Source: GWB2-37-7 sp942492835
GTDB taxonomy: Bacteria; Bacillota; Clostridia; Lutisporales; Lutisporaceae
Direction: 5' to 3'
DNA: 64,000 nucleotides
Assembly (NCBI GenBank): GCA_942492835.1
Contig: OW818645.1
Coordinates: forward strand, 4,092,001 to 4,156,000
Part shown: positions 35,177 through 44,326 of the stretch, piece by piece
How positions within the stretch are numbered: the stretch's first letter is position 1
How the letters are laid out: each line of letters opens with the position of its first letter
Made by a program: the position numbers and the translations under genes
The notes under the pieces: model-generated
The model's database searches: none
What the model was told of the DNA's origin: nothing
Seen by the model: the letters and a program-made list of their open reading frames with translations, nothing else

Positions 35177-36412
35177 ATGAAGATACTTGTTCAAAAATTC
35201 GGGGGCACCTCTGTATCCACAGAGGATAGAAGAGAAATGGTAGTTGACAAAGTAGAGGCGGCCTTAAAGAATGGATTTTTCCCGGTAGTTGTTGTTTCAG
35301 CAATGGGAAGAGATGGTGATTCCTATGCAACAGATACTTTATTAAGTATCGTCAAGTCTAGTAGCTGTGAAATAAATCCAAGAGAATTAGACCTGCTTAT
35401 GTCCTGCGGAGAAATAATATCTAGTGTAGTAATGGCAAGTACTCTTAAGAAAAGAGGACATGAAAGTGTAGCTTTAACAGGGGGGCAAGCGGGCATAATA
35501 ACCGATAATAATTTTGGCGATGCTGAGGTTATAAAAGTTGATTCACAAAATATCCTTAAATATATTGAAAAAGATATAATACCTGTAATAACAGGCTTTC
35601 AAGGAGTAAATGAAAACGGAGATATAACTACTTTGGGCAGAGGGGGCAGTGATGTAAGCGGAGTTATAATTGGTGAAGCATTAAATGCAGATGCAGTAGA
35701 AATTTACACCGATGTAGAGGGTGTGATGACTGCTGATCCTAGAATTGTGCCTGATGCAAGAGTAATGAATACCATATTCTACAATGAAATTTTTCAAATG
35801 GCTGAGTATGGTGCAAAGGTAATACATCCAAGAGCCGTAGAAATAGCAATGAGAAGCAATATACCTCTAATTATAAAGAATACAATGACTGATTCTCCCG
35901 GTACTTTAATAACAAACTGTGATAGAAGTAGAAAGTATCGTTTGGATAAGAAGGATAAAATAATTACTGCTGTAGCGCAAATAGGGAATCGAACACAGGT
36001 GAAGATTTTCTCCAATAAAAATATGGATGAATATCAAAGAGATGATTTCTTATTCAGCTTAATTGCAGCTGAAAATATAAGCTTGGATATGATAAATTTA
36101 TATCCTGAATCAAAGGTTTTTATTATTGACGACAGTCAACTGGACAGGTTGAAAAGACTTATGGAGAACAGAGAACTTCAGTATGAAGTAAAGAGAAATT
36201 GCAGCAAGGTTACAATAATAGGCAACAAAATGAGAGGTGTTCCCGGGGTAATGGCAAAGGTGGTAAAAGCATTATCCAGTCAGAATATTGAGCTATTGCA
36301 AACATCTGACTCTCATACGACCATATCGTGTCTGATAGATAGTAAGTATACAAATAAAGCAGTAAATGCACTTCATGAGGAATTTGAATTAGGAAAGATG
36401 CTGGATATATAA
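35177..36412 (+). CDS. dapG: Aspartate kinase (DapG-like)
   Basis: The enzyme phosphorylates aspartate, the first step to lysine, diaminopimelate and dipicolinate. The 411 residues have the kinase motif KFGGTSVST at the N-terminus, GRGGSDVSG near 155, EIYTDVEGV, and two C-terminal ACT domains (about 275-411) for feedback control. Its position after dpaAB matches Bacillus dapG, the sporulation-linked isozyme. asd and dapA, which usually adjoin it, are missing here; a peptide cassette takes their place. Confidence 0.94.
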   Translation: MKILVQKFGGTSVSTEDRREMVVDKVEAALKNGFFPVVVVSAMGRDGDSYATDTLLSIVKSSSCEINPRELDLLMSCGEIISSVVMASTLKKRGHESVALTGGQAGIITDNNFGDAEVIKVDSQNILKYIEKDIIPVITGFQGVNENGDITTLGRGGSDVSGVIIGEALNADAVEIYTDVEGVMTADPRIVPDARVMNTIFYNEIFQMAEYGAKVIHPRAVEIAMRSNIPLIIKNTMTDSPGTLITNCDRSRKYRLDKKDKIITAVAQIGNRTQVKIFSNKNMDEYQRDDFLFSLIAAENISLDMINLYPESKVFIIDDSQLDRLKRLMENRELQYEVKRNCSKVTIIGNKMRGVPGVMAKVVKALSSQNIELLQTSDSHTTISCLIDSKYTNKAVNALHEEFELGKMLDI

Positions 36413-36413
36413 G

Positions 36414-36440
36414 AAAAGCACGTAGAAATACGTGCTTTTT
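36414..36440 (+). terminator. dapG terminator
   Basis: An 11-bp stem (AAAAGCACGTA / TACGTGCTTTT) with a GAAA loop ends in TTTTT. Confidence 0.92.
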
Positions 36441-36503
36441 AAATGAATTTTATTCTGAAAGAGTGGACTTAAAATAGCTCAATAGAAACTTATATTAAGA
36501 ATA

Positions 36504-36532
36504 TTGACAAAAAAGTTTGATTATTATATTAT
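36504..36532 (+). promoter_or_regulatory. Sigma-A promoter of the CXXX peptide cassette
   Basis: TTGACA and TATTAT are separated by 17 nt, about 40 nt before the precursor start and after the dapG terminator. The cassette is therefore an independent unit. Confidence 0.75.
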
Positions 36533-36573
36533 ATGGAAATAAGGGATTATTTTACCGGAAAAGAGGGCTTGTA

Positions 36574-36915
36574 ATGATTTTTGACAATTTTTTAGATTGG
36601 ATACAAGATATTTTTGATAATTTTGGGAATAATGCATCAGGATTGCCAGACGATGTTAACGATTTTTTCGAATTATTAACAGATAGTGGTGTTGACTTAT
36701 CGAATCTTAGTTCTGAGGATATGGACGCTTTGATTGACTACTTAGATGGTCAGGGTATTGATATAGGTGAACAAGGATTTATTGATGATAGTGCACAAGA
36801 AATAGGCAATAACTTGGACTCAGAAGTTTCTTTTGGGTGTTCATGTGGGGGAAATTGTCATATGGTGTGTCAAAACTCTTGCGCATCCGCTTGTCTAAGC
36901 TCATACTCCCATTAA
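36574..36915 (+). CDS. Cysteine-rich peptide precursor (CXXX-repeat RiPP candidate)
   Basis: This 113-residue peptide looks like a ribosomally made precursor. The first ~85 residues form an acidic leader with amphipathic segments (MIFDNFLDWIQDIF…). The C-terminal 25 residues carry six cysteines: C89, then C91, C95, C99, C103 and C107 spaced exactly every four residues (CGGNCHMVCQNSCASAC). Such CxxxC arrays are targets of radical SAM/SPASM enzymes that build sulfur-to-carbon crosslinks. ATG at 36574 is chosen because AGAGGGC lies about 8 nt upstream and the acidic leader starts there. The maturase gene follows 54 nt later. The crosslink chemistry and the mature product are inferences. Confidence 0.8.
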   Translation: MIFDNFLDWIQDIFDNFGNNASGLPDDVNDFFELLTDSGVDLSNLSSEDMDALIDYLDGQGIDIGEQGFIDDSAQEIGNNLDSEVSFGCSCGGNCHMVCQNSCASACLSSYSH

Positions 36916-36969
36916 AACTTTATATAATAAAACTGGATTAGAATATTTGAGAGTACAGGTATTTTAAAT

Positions 36970-38127
36970 ATGATAGAGCAAAATAACAATAACATCTTAA
37001 AAACAAGTGATTCTGCAATGCATTTTAAGCGAAAAATAAGAGGTCTAATTACTACATATAAATGTAATCTTGATTGTTTATATTGCTACATAGAAAACAA
37101 ATCAAATAAAGCTATGACATTGCAAGTAATGAAGAATGCTATTATAAGCGGATTTAGTGATACAAATGATTATATTTTTGATGAACTTGAAATCGATTTT
37201 ATGGGAGCGGAACCATTGTGCGAATTTGAGCTAATTAAGGAAATCGCTGAATGGGTTTGGAGCCAAGAGTGGTCAAAACCATACATACTATATGCCACAA
37301 CTAATGGTACACTTCTAAATAGTAGCATTAAAGATTGGGTTACAACACATAGAGATAAGTTTGTACTTGGTTTAAGCTATGATGGTAATGACGAAATGCA
37401 GGACACAAACCGATCAGTTTCATCAAAACATATAGATAAACAATTCTTTTTAAACAATTGGCCTACTCAACCAGTAAAGATGACTATTACGGAAGATAAT
37501 GTATCATGCTTAGCAGAAGGTATTATTGCATTACATGAAAGTGGATTTTTAATAAATGCTAACCCTGCCAATGGAATGCCAGAATGGAAGGAAGATAGTA
37601 TTGCTAAGTATGGACATCAACTCTCCATACTTGTTGATTATTATTGTAGAAATCCTCAGGTTAAGAAATCTTCACTGCTAGATTTAGATTTATTTGCATT
37701 ATTACGTCAACCTGCACCCAATGAGAATAAATACTGCGGAGCAGGTATTGGATTTGAGGTTGTAGATGTAGATGGAAGTATATATCCGTGTCATATGTTT
37801 TCTCCATTAGTGATTAAAGAACCTAAATTGTCAAAAGTAAAAGATATTAATTTTACTTGCAGAGAGTTGTTTGAGAGCAGCAAATGTAAAAAATGTCCAC
37901 TTATGAGGATATGTCCAACCTGCTATGGCATGAACTTTCGGGATACTGGAGACCCAGCACAGCGCCAACCAACATTGTGTAAATTGTTTTTACTTCAGTA
38001 CCTTGCAAATTGCAGTTATTGGTTAGCATCAGTTAAGCAAAAAAAACAATTGTCTCGTGATGATTTAAAGTTATTACTAATGATTCAGAAGATAAAAGGA
38101 TTTTTACCTCGAAGCAATATGAATTAG
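36970..38127 (+). CDS. Radical SAM/SPASM peptide maturase
   Basis: The 385-residue enzyme has the radical SAM motif CNLDCLYC (C32, C36, C39) and a C-terminal SPASM domain: C256, C274, then C306, C309, C315, C318 and C337, enough for two auxiliary iron-sulfur clusters. This architecture belongs to enzymes such as the anaerobic sulfatase maturase and thioether-forming RiPP maturases. Being directly downstream of a Cys-array peptide, it very likely modifies it. No RiPP recognition element or PqqD-like domain is obvious. Its ribosome site is weak, which could keep enzyme levels below precursor. Confidence 0.88.
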   Translation: MIEQNNNNILKTSDSAMHFKRKIRGLITTYKCNLDCLYCYIENKSNKAMTLQVMKNAIISGFSDTNDYIFDELEIDFMGAEPLCEFELIKEIAEWVWSQEWSKPYILYATTNGTLLNSSIKDWVTTHRDKFVLGLSYDGNDEMQDTNRSVSSKHIDKQFFLNNWPTQPVKMTITEDNVSCLAEGIIALHESGFLINANPANGMPEWKEDSIAKYGHQLSILVDYYCRNPQVKKSSLLDLDLFALLRQPAPNENKYCGAGIGFEVVDVDGSIYPCHMFSPLVIKEPKLSKVKDINFTCRELFESSKCKKCPLMRICPTCYGMNFRDTGDPAQRQPTLCKLFLLQYLANCSYWLASVKQKKQLSRDDLKLLLMIQKIKGFLPRSNMN

Positions 38128-38199
38128 AGGTTGTCTTTTTAAATAAAATTCTATTTTATTATAAAATTATTCTAATTTGAAATGAGAGGTGTGTGAATT

Positions 38200-38760
38200 A
38201 TGTCAGTTGATCCACGTGAAATTGCAAAACAAAAATTCGAAGCAATAATTAAAGAACAGAAGCATGGTGATGAAACAGCAGATAAGATAATATGGACTGC
38301 TGTAAGTGTTAATGCAGGTATGGGCTTTATCCCTCTGGGAATAAATGTATGGTCTTTTATTGGAGTTTCCACTATTATGACAGTGTTTTTAGGAAAAACT
38401 TATGGCTTAACATTAACTAATGAAGGTGCTTCAAAAATGATAAAGCAAATTTTTACCGCAGTTGGTAGTACTTTTTTCATGACAACTTTGGGATTGAAAT
38501 TTTTTGTTGAAGTGTTAAAAGGTGCAGGTGTAATTACAATGGGAGGAACGACTTTAATTGGTGGTGCACTAGATGCGGCTCTATGCGGAGGTATTACATA
38601 TGCCTTGGGATATACTACTAAAGCAATGTTTAAGCGTGAACGAACAATGAGTAATTCTGAGATTAAAAGTATATTTAAAGAAAACTATGCCGAAGGTAAA
38701 CGCAAAGTAAAGCAGGAAAAAGAAGAAGCTGCTAAAAAAGAAACTACTCTTGAAGAATAA
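38200..38760 (+). CDS. Small membrane protein of the peptide cassette (unknown function)
   Basis: This 186-residue protein has hydrophobic segments at about 48-68 and 85-150 (glycine-rich, GGTTLIGGALDAALCGGI) and a highly charged C-terminal tail of about 35 residues (KRKVKQEKEEAAKKE). It weakly resembles the membrane part of YcjF/DUF697 proteins. It sits 72 nt after the maturase with GAGAGGTG before ATG, and a terminator follows. A role in export, immunity or sensing of the peptide is possible, but only from its position. Confidence 0.6.
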   Translation: MSVDPREIAKQKFEAIIKEQKHGDETADKIIWTAVSVNAGMGFIPLGINVWSFIGVSTIMTVFLGKTYGLTLTNEGASKMIKQIFTAVGSTFFMTTLGLKFFVEVLKGAGVITMGGTTLIGGALDAALCGGITYALGYTTKAMFKRERTMSNSEIKSIFKENYAEGKRKVKQEKEEAAKKETTLEE

Positions 38761-38843
38761 AGTAATTATTTTGCTTCTTAAATTATAATTTTTCTATAAA
38801 TTAAGCAGTTTTAACTCAAATAACACATAAAATATTTAAAATT

Positions 38844-38889
38844 AAAAAAGCACCTATTAATCAAATAAATGATTAATAGGTGCTTTTTT
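38844..38889 (+). terminator. Terminator of the peptide cassette
   Basis: A perfect 20-bp stem with a 6-nt loop carries A and T runs at both ends, so it could work on either strand. Confidence 0.92.
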
Positions 38890-38958
38890 GATATTCATTA
38901 ATAATTTTGGATATTAATCAAATAATAATACATATAGCATAAACAGGAGTGTGATAAT

Positions 38959-39711
38959 TTGGATATATACAATGATTATTTAAGAATGGAGCATCCAGAG
39001 GAACAGCCACAAAATCCACAAGCTCCTAATACGGGAGTTGATAAACAAACAGAAGCAATAAAGGAGCTGGGAGTAGAAAAGATTCCACAAACAAAAAGCA
39101 ACATACATTGCATACCTATAATTGGTCAGATTGAAGGTCATATGCTGCTTCCACCACAAAGTAAAGCAACAAAGTATGAGCACATTATACCTCAGATATT
39201 AGCAGTAGAAGAAAGCTCGGATATAGATGGCTTGCTGCTTATATTAAATACTGTTGGTGGAGATGTAGAAGCAGGATTAGCAATATCTGAGCTAGTATCT
39301 AGTATGAAGAAACCATCAGTGTCTTTGGTTCTAGGAGGTGGACACAGTATAGGGGTGCCTTTGGCTGTGTGTACAAGATATTCTTATATAGTTCCTTCAG
39401 CTACAATGACAATACATCCTATAAGAATGAATGGATTAATAATCGGAGTTCCTCAAACCTTTGAATACTTCAATAAAATGCAAGAAAGAATTATAAACTT
39501 TATTATTGATCATAGCAAAATAAATAGTGCGATATTAAAAAAAATAATGTTTACTACCAGTGAGCTTGCAAATGATGTAGGCAGTGTTATTATAGGCAGT
39601 GAGGCGGTAGATTATGGATTAATAAATGAAATCGGAGGTTTAAAAGATGCTATGGATAAGCTCCGAGATTTAATAGAAAAGTATAAAGCGGAGGGGAATA
39701 AAAGCTCATAA
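38959..39711 (+). CDS. tepA: ClpP-like serine protease TepA
   Basis: TepA is a cytosolic ClpP-fold protease linked to degradation of SASPs and protein translocation in Bacillus. The 250 residues begin with a Pro/Gln-rich stretch (PEEQPQNPQAPN), then the ClpP core: TVGGDVEAGLAI, nucleophile Ser in GGGHSIGVPLA (near 134), and His in MTIHPIRMNG. The start is TTG at 38959 with CAGGAG 9 nt upstream. Its position before spoIIIE agrees with Bacillus. Confidence 0.88.
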   Translation: MDIYNDYLRMEHPEEQPQNPQAPNTGVDKQTEAIKELGVEKIPQTKSNIHCIPIIGQIEGHMLLPPQSKATKYEHIIPQILAVEESSDIDGLLLILNTVGGDVEAGLAISELVSSMKKPSVSLVLGGGHSIGVPLAVCTRYSYIVPSATMTIHPIRMNGLIIGVPQTFEYFNKMQERIINFIIDHSKINSAILKKIMFTTSELANDVGSVIIGSEAVDYGLINEIGGLKDAMDKLRDLIEKYKAEGNKSS

Positions 39712-39746
39712 ATTTGTAAAAGATATATTTGTATGTAAAATCCCAC

Positions 39747-39803
39747 AAAGTCAAGGACTATTGTATAGCACTCTGCATAGTACTTGGCTTTTATATTTTT
39801 TTG
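39747..39803 (+). terminator. tepA terminator
   Basis: An imperfect stem of about 15 bp (AAAGTCAAGGACTAT / ATAGTACTTGGCTTT) is followed by TTTATATTTTTTT. Confidence 0.65.
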
Positions 39804-39823
39804 TAATTTTAAAATTTATTTTC

Positions 39824-39852
39824 TTGACACAGCTTATCTTTAAGTATTAAAT
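39824..39852 (+). promoter_or_regulatory. Promoter of the hypothetical gene at 39.9 kb
   Basis: TTGACA and TTAAAT are 17 nt apart, about 70 nt before the start. Confidence 0.5.
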
Positions 39853-39921
39853 AAGATTTATAAAATATCAATAATAAAATTATGAAGGAAAATGTTTAGT
39901 GCAAAACATACAGGTGATAAA

Positions 39922-40308
39922 ATGAGCAAAACAATAATAATTATGGAAGCCCCTGATAGTGCAACAGGCATAGAGGAGTTAAGTGACGAGCATCAGTATT
40001 TTCTAGGTGCCTTTGGAGAAGTCATAGGTATGCTTAGACAAATATTTCCTGAGGGAGATTTTTCTGATCCTACTAATATAGTTGTAAGAAAGGATAAAGG
40101 CAGCATAAATATAGAGATAAGTAAACATACCCCAGTATCAAACTTCATAATAAGCTCTGAGGAGGAGCTACCCATAGATAATATAATAAAGCTATGCAAT
40201 AAAACTGGTTGGAGAGCCTTAGATACTGACACAGGGTTGTTTTTGGATAAAAGAAATTTAAAGGAAAGTAAAGAGAATAAAAGCAGATGGAAATTCTGGC
40301 TTAAGTAA
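39922..40308 (+). CDS. Conserved-looking hypothetical protein
   Basis: I do not recognise this family. The 128-residue protein is mixed alpha/beta with an N-terminal strand (KTIIIMEAPDS), a central basic strand pair (NIVVRKDKGSINIEI) and a Lys-rich tail ending WKFWLK. It has no signal peptide or membrane segment. ATG at 39922 has AGGTGA 6 nt upstream; ATG at 39892 (10 residues more) is possible. Its position matches that of ylzJ in Bacillus, but the sequence is longer and does not look alike. Its own promoter and terminator isolate it. Confidence 0.65.
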   Translation: MSKTIIIMEAPDSATGIEELSDEHQYFLGAFGEVIGMLRQIFPEGDFSDPTNIVVRKDKGSINIEISKHTPVSNFIISSEEELPIDNIIKLCNKTGWRALDTDTGLFLDKRNLKESKENKSRWKFWLK

Positions 40309-40319
40309 ATACGTTTAAG

Positions 40320-40363
40320 AGAAGCTGATATGCTAATTGGTAATATAGTATATCAGCTTCTTT
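40320..40363 (+). terminator. Terminator after the hypothetical gene
   Basis: A 12-bp stem (AGAAGCTGATAT / ATATCAGCTTCT) ends in a short T run. Confidence 0.78.
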
Positions 40364-40391
40364 GTATATACAGTGTACACTTATAAATTGT

Positions 40392-40419
40392 TTGCAACCA
40401 CAGCTTTTTAAGGTATAAT
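40392..40419 (+). promoter_or_regulatory. Promoter of the spoIIIE/ftsK gene
   Basis: TTGCAA and TATAAT are 16 nt apart, about 65 nt upstream of the start. Confidence 0.6.
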
Positions 40420-40482
40420 AACAATAGATAAGCCTTGATATATGAGGATTTCAGCAATTTATCAGAATAGTGGAGGTAAGCT

Positions 40483-42789
40483 ATGCCAAAGAAAAAAAAG
40501 CAATATCAAATACAATACGACATATTTGGGGTTATACTTATAATGATAAGTATTTACTTTTACATAAGCTTATTTAGTGTTGATTCTGGCTTCATAGGAA
40601 ATGGAATTAAGTCTATACTGTTGGGAATATTAGGCTTAGGATCATATGTTTTCCCAGTTATGATATTGATACTGGGTATAGCTGCTATCTATATGAAGGG
40701 TGAGTTTAAACTCAATCATAAGTACTTTGCCTTCATATTGTTTACAATAGCGATGCTTATTAGCCTATACATAGCTACATTAGATAGTATTAACGAGCTG
40801 GGGCTAGAGTTAACTTGGACAGAACATATAACAAACTCATATATAATAGGACAAGTAGATGGAAAAGGCGGTGGAGCCTTAGGTGCAGTTTTTGGATATG
40901 CTCTTATAAAGCTTTTTAGCAAAAGCGGAACAATAGTTATAACCTCAGGTCTTTTCATTATTGCTGCACTTATATTTACAGAAACCCCCTTTAAAGCAGT
41001 ACTTGATTATATAAAAACATCATTATTGAAATTATTTACTATGTTGACTGAAATAATAAAAGGAAAAAGTAATAATAAGCAGAAGAAATCAATTAAAAAA
41101 GCACAAGAAGATTTAATAGACAATGAACTCTTAAAAAATGAGAATGATAAGATAAAAGAAATGGATAAAAAAATTAAAATTTTAGATTTTACCAAAAGCT
41201 TTGATACCAATTTCAAAATGGAACCAACTGAGGCTCATAAGGAGAAGTCAAATCAAATTGATGCAACAGAAGTAGAGCAGCATAAGCCCAAAACTACAAA
41301 AGATAAGAAATCTCAGGAGGAAGAAATCATACCTACCATAGTTCCAGAGCTTAAAAATTATACTGGATACGTAATACCTCCTACTAATCTATTAAATATA
41401 AGCCATGATAACAAATCAGTAAATACAAAAAAAGAGGTTATAAATAATGTTAAAGTGCTAGAGGAGACTCTAGGTAATTTTGGAGTTAGCGCTAATGTGT
41501 CTCAGGTCTCTGTGGGACCTGCTATAACCAGATACGAGTTATCCTTAAGCCCAGGAGTAAAGGTAAGTAAGATTCTTAGTCTTTCAGATGATATATCTCT
41601 AAGTCTTGCATCAGCAGGCATTAGAATAGAAGCTCCTATACCAGGCAAATCAGCAATAGGCATAGAAGTGCCAAATAAGGACATAACTATGGTATACCTT
41701 AGAGAGGTTATTGAGTCAAATGAATTTAAGCTTAATAAGTCCAAGTTATCCTTCGCTATTGGTAAGGATGTTGCAGGTGCAAGCATAGTTGCAGATCTGG
41801 CTAAAATGCCTCACTTACTTATAGCAGGGGCTACAGGTTCAGGTAAAAGTGTGTGTATAAATACATTAATATCCAGCATACTTTATAAAGCAACGCCGGA
41901 TGAGGTTAAACTACTACTAATTGACCCTAAGGTTGTTGAACTAAGCATATACAAAAACATACCTCATCTACTAGTGCCTGTTGTAACTGATCCTAAGAAG
42001 GCAGCAGGGGCACTAAATTGGGCAGTTGTAGAAATGACAGAAAGGTATAAGAAATTTGCAGCAAACAACGTTCGTGATATAACAGGATATAATGCTTTAA
42101 ACAAAGAGGATATAGCGAAGCTTCCTCAAATAGTTGTAATTATAGATGAGTTGGCAGATCTTATGATGGTTTCTCCAGGTGACGTAGAAGATTCTATATG
42201 CAGATTGGCTCAGATGGCAAGAGCTGCAGGCATACACCTAGTAGTTGCTACACAAAGACCGTCAGTAGATGTTATCACGGGACTTATAAAAGCAAATATC
42301 CCATCAAGAATATCCTTCGCTGTTTCTTCTCATATAGACTCTAGGACTATATTAGATATGGGAGGAGCAGAAAAACTACTTGGTAAAGGTGATATGCTCT
42401 TCTACCCTGTTGGAGAAGCTAAACCATTACGTGTTCAGGGTGCATTTGTATCTGAGAAGGAAATTGAGAAGCTTGTTAACAATATAAAAGAACAGGTTCC
42501 ACCGTCCTATAACGATGAGGTAATGAAAGGTCTAGAGAAACAGAGTGAGGATGCAGAAAAGAGTGATAATAATAGTGAAACAGATGAGCTGCTTCCTTCT
42601 GCAATAGAGATGGTTGTAGGAAGTGAGCAAGCTTCTATAATGATGCTGCAAAGAAGATTAAAAATAGGCTACAGCAGGGCAGCGAGACTTATAGACCAAA
42701 TGGAGGAACGCGGGATAATAGGCGGATATGAAGGCAGTAAGCCGCGAAAAGTAATTATGACCAAAGAAGAATATGAAGAAATGATGTAG
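40483..42789 (+). CDS. spoIIIE: FtsK/SpoIIIE family DNA translocase
   Basis: This hexameric ATPase pumps DNA through the division or sporulation septum. The 768 residues have four membrane helices (about 15-165), a charged linker (200-300), the alpha domain, the motor domain with Walker A GATGSGKSVCIN (near 450) and Walker B VVIIDELADLMM. The C-terminal winged-helix gamma domain (ASIMMLQRRLKIGYSRAARLID) reads KOPS/SRS sequences. Its place after tepA is that of B. subtilis spoIIIE. Whether it serves sporulation, division or both is not visible. Confidence 0.95.
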   Translation: MPKKKKQYQIQYDIFGVILIMISIYFYISLFSVDSGFIGNGIKSILLGILGLGSYVFPVMILILGIAAIYMKGEFKLNHKYFAFILFTIAMLISLYIATLDSINELGLELTWTEHITNSYIIGQVDGKGGGALGAVFGYALIKLFSKSGTIVITSGLFIIAALIFTETPFKAVLDYIKTSLLKLFTMLTEIIKGKSNNKQKKSIKKAQEDLIDNELLKNENDKIKEMDKKIKILDFTKSFDTNFKMEPTEAHKEKSNQIDATEVEQHKPKTTKDKKSQEEEIIPTIVPELKNYTGYVIPPTNLLNISHDNKSVNTKKEVINNVKVLEETLGNFGVSANVSQVSVGPAITRYELSLSPGVKVSKILSLSDDISLSLASAGIRIEAPIPGKSAIGIEVPNKDITMVYLREVIESNEFKLNKSKLSFAIGKDVAGASIVADLAKMPHLLIAGATGSGKSVCINTLISSILYKATPDEVKLLLIDPKVVELSIYKNIPHLLVPVVTDPKKAAGALNWAVVEMTERYKKFAANNVRDITGYNALNKEDIAKLPQIVVIIDELADLMMVSPGDVEDSICRLAQMARAAGIHLVVATQRPSVDVITGLIKANIPSRISFAVSSHIDSRTILDMGGAEKLLGKGDMLFYPVGEAKPLRVQGAFVSEKEIEKLVNNIKEQVPPSYNDEVMKGLEKQSEDAEKSDNNSETDELLPSAIEMVVGSEQASIMMLQRRLKIGYSRAARLIDQMEERGIIGGYEGSKPRKVIMTKEEYEEMM

Positions 42790-42988
42790 AAATAGATAAT
42801 TAAATGATTCGTTATGTCGTAAATAGACGATAATCATAGAAAATAAAAGCATTATACATACAGAGGGCTATAATTGATGTATTTAGCTTAAAATGCCTGT
42901 ATTTATTGCCTGGGTAATAGTACAAATAATTTTGACAGAGATTGGGCTATATAATATACTTTATATAGTTATGCAAGGGGGAATTATT

Positions 42989-44326
42989 TTGAATTTAAAT
43001 GTAGCACTGGTTTCCTTGGGATGCTCCAAGAACCTTATAGATTCAGAAGTCATGCTAAATATTCTAGCAAGTAATAAGTACAATTTAACAAAGAATGTAG
43101 AGGATGCAGATATAATAATAGTCAATACCTGTGGATTTATCGAAAGTGCGAAGCAAGAGTCTATAGATAATATAATAGAGCTTGGTCAGCTTAAGAAAAA
43201 TGGCAAATGCAAGGTTCTGATTGCATCCGGTTGTCTTGCCGAAAGATATAAAGAAGAATTATTAAATGAAATGCCTGAGCTAAATGCTGTCATAGGTACA
43301 GGAGATTATAAAAACATTTTGGAAGTCATAGAAAGCGCTTTGCAGGGTAATAAGGTTGTAATGTTTGGGAATCAAGAAAATGTAGATATTTATGATCTGC
43401 CAAGAGTGATTTCTACTACAGCTTCTTCAACTTATCTAAAAATTGCAGAGGGCTGTGACAACAGATGTACTTACTGTATTATACCAAAGCTTAGAGGCAA
43501 GTACAGGAGCAGACGCTTTGAAGACATAGTAGAAGAAGCTAAACTTCTAGCTAAGCAGGGAATAAAGGAATTAAACATTATAGCTCAAGATACTAGTAGA
43601 TATGGAAAAGATTTGTATGGAGAATACAAAATATCAGAGCTGCTCCAAGAAATCAGTAATATAGAAGGAATAGAGTGGATAAGACTTTTATATACATATC
43701 CTGATGAATTTGATGACAAGCTCATAAATGTGATAGCAAGTAATGATAAGATATGTAAGTATCTTGATATTCCAGTTCAACATGCAAGTAATAGAATACT
43801 AAAAAGAATGGGACGTAGAACTACCAATGAAGAAGTATTAGAGCTTATAAAAAAACTGCGTAGAATGATACCTGATATCACACTGCGTACATCATTAATT
43901 GTTGGTTTTCCTGGTGAGTCAGAGGATGATTTTAAAGAGCTAGTAGATTTTGTAAAGGAAGTAAAGTTTGACAGATTGGGAGTATTTAATTATTCGAGAG
44001 AAGAGGATACTCCTGCTTATGAGATGGAAGCTCAAATTGATGATGAGATCAAACTGAAAAGACAAGAGAGAATAATGCTTTTACAAAGCGATATATCCTA
44101 TGATAAAAATCAACTTATGATAGGTAAAACATTAAAGATATTAGTAGAAGGCACTGAACAAAATAAGTATTATGGAAGAAGCAGCAAAGACGCACCTGAA
44201 ATAGATGGAATCGTTTTTTTCGCTTCTAAGGATATGCTAAAACCTGGTGATTTTACTTATGTAAAAATAACAGAAGCATCAGAATATGATCTAATGGGAG
44301 AAGAAATCAATGAATATAGCAAATAA
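42989..44326 (+). CDS. rimO: Ribosomal protein S12 methylthiotransferase
   Basis: RimO adds a methylthio group to an Asp of S12. The 445 residues contain the N-terminal UPF0004 cluster (SLGCSKN, NTCGFI, ASGCLAERY), the radical SAM motif CDNRCTYC near 149 and a C-terminal TRAM domain. The start is set at TTG 42989, 5 nt after AAGGGGGA; the longer frame from 42893 adds a hydrophobic stretch foreign to the family. Its end overlaps pgsA by 17 nt. Confidence 0.94.
   Translation: MNLNVALVSLGCSKNLIDSEVMLNILASNKYNLTKNVEDADIIIVNTCGFIESAKQESIDNIIELGQLKKNGKCKVLIASGCLAERYKEELLNEMPELNAVIGTGDYKNILEVIESALQGNKVVMFGNQENVDIYDLPRVISTTASSTYLKIAEGCDNRCTYCIIPKLRGKYRSRRFEDIVEEAKLLAKQGIKELNIIAQDTSRYGKDLYGEYKISELLQEISNIEGIEWIRLLYTYPDEFDDKLINVIASNDKICKYLDIPVQHASNRILKRMGRRTTNEEVLELIKKLRRMIPDITLRTSLIVGFPGESEDDFKELVDFVKEVKFDRLGVFNYSREEDTPAYEMEAQIDDEIKLKRQERIMLLQSDISYDKNQLMIGKTLKILVEGTEQNKYYGRSSKDAPEIDGIVFFASKDMLKPGDFTYVKITEASEYDLMGEEINEYSK

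Noticed and set aside
36504..38760. Toxin-antitoxin or phage cargo between dapG and tepA
   Set aside because: The gene set is better explained by the Cys-array precursor and radical SAM/SPASM maturase; no integrase or attachment repeats are seen.
42893..42988. 32-residue N-terminal extension of RimO
   Set aside because: It is hydrophobic and foreign to the family, and the ribosome site lies just before the TTG at 42989.
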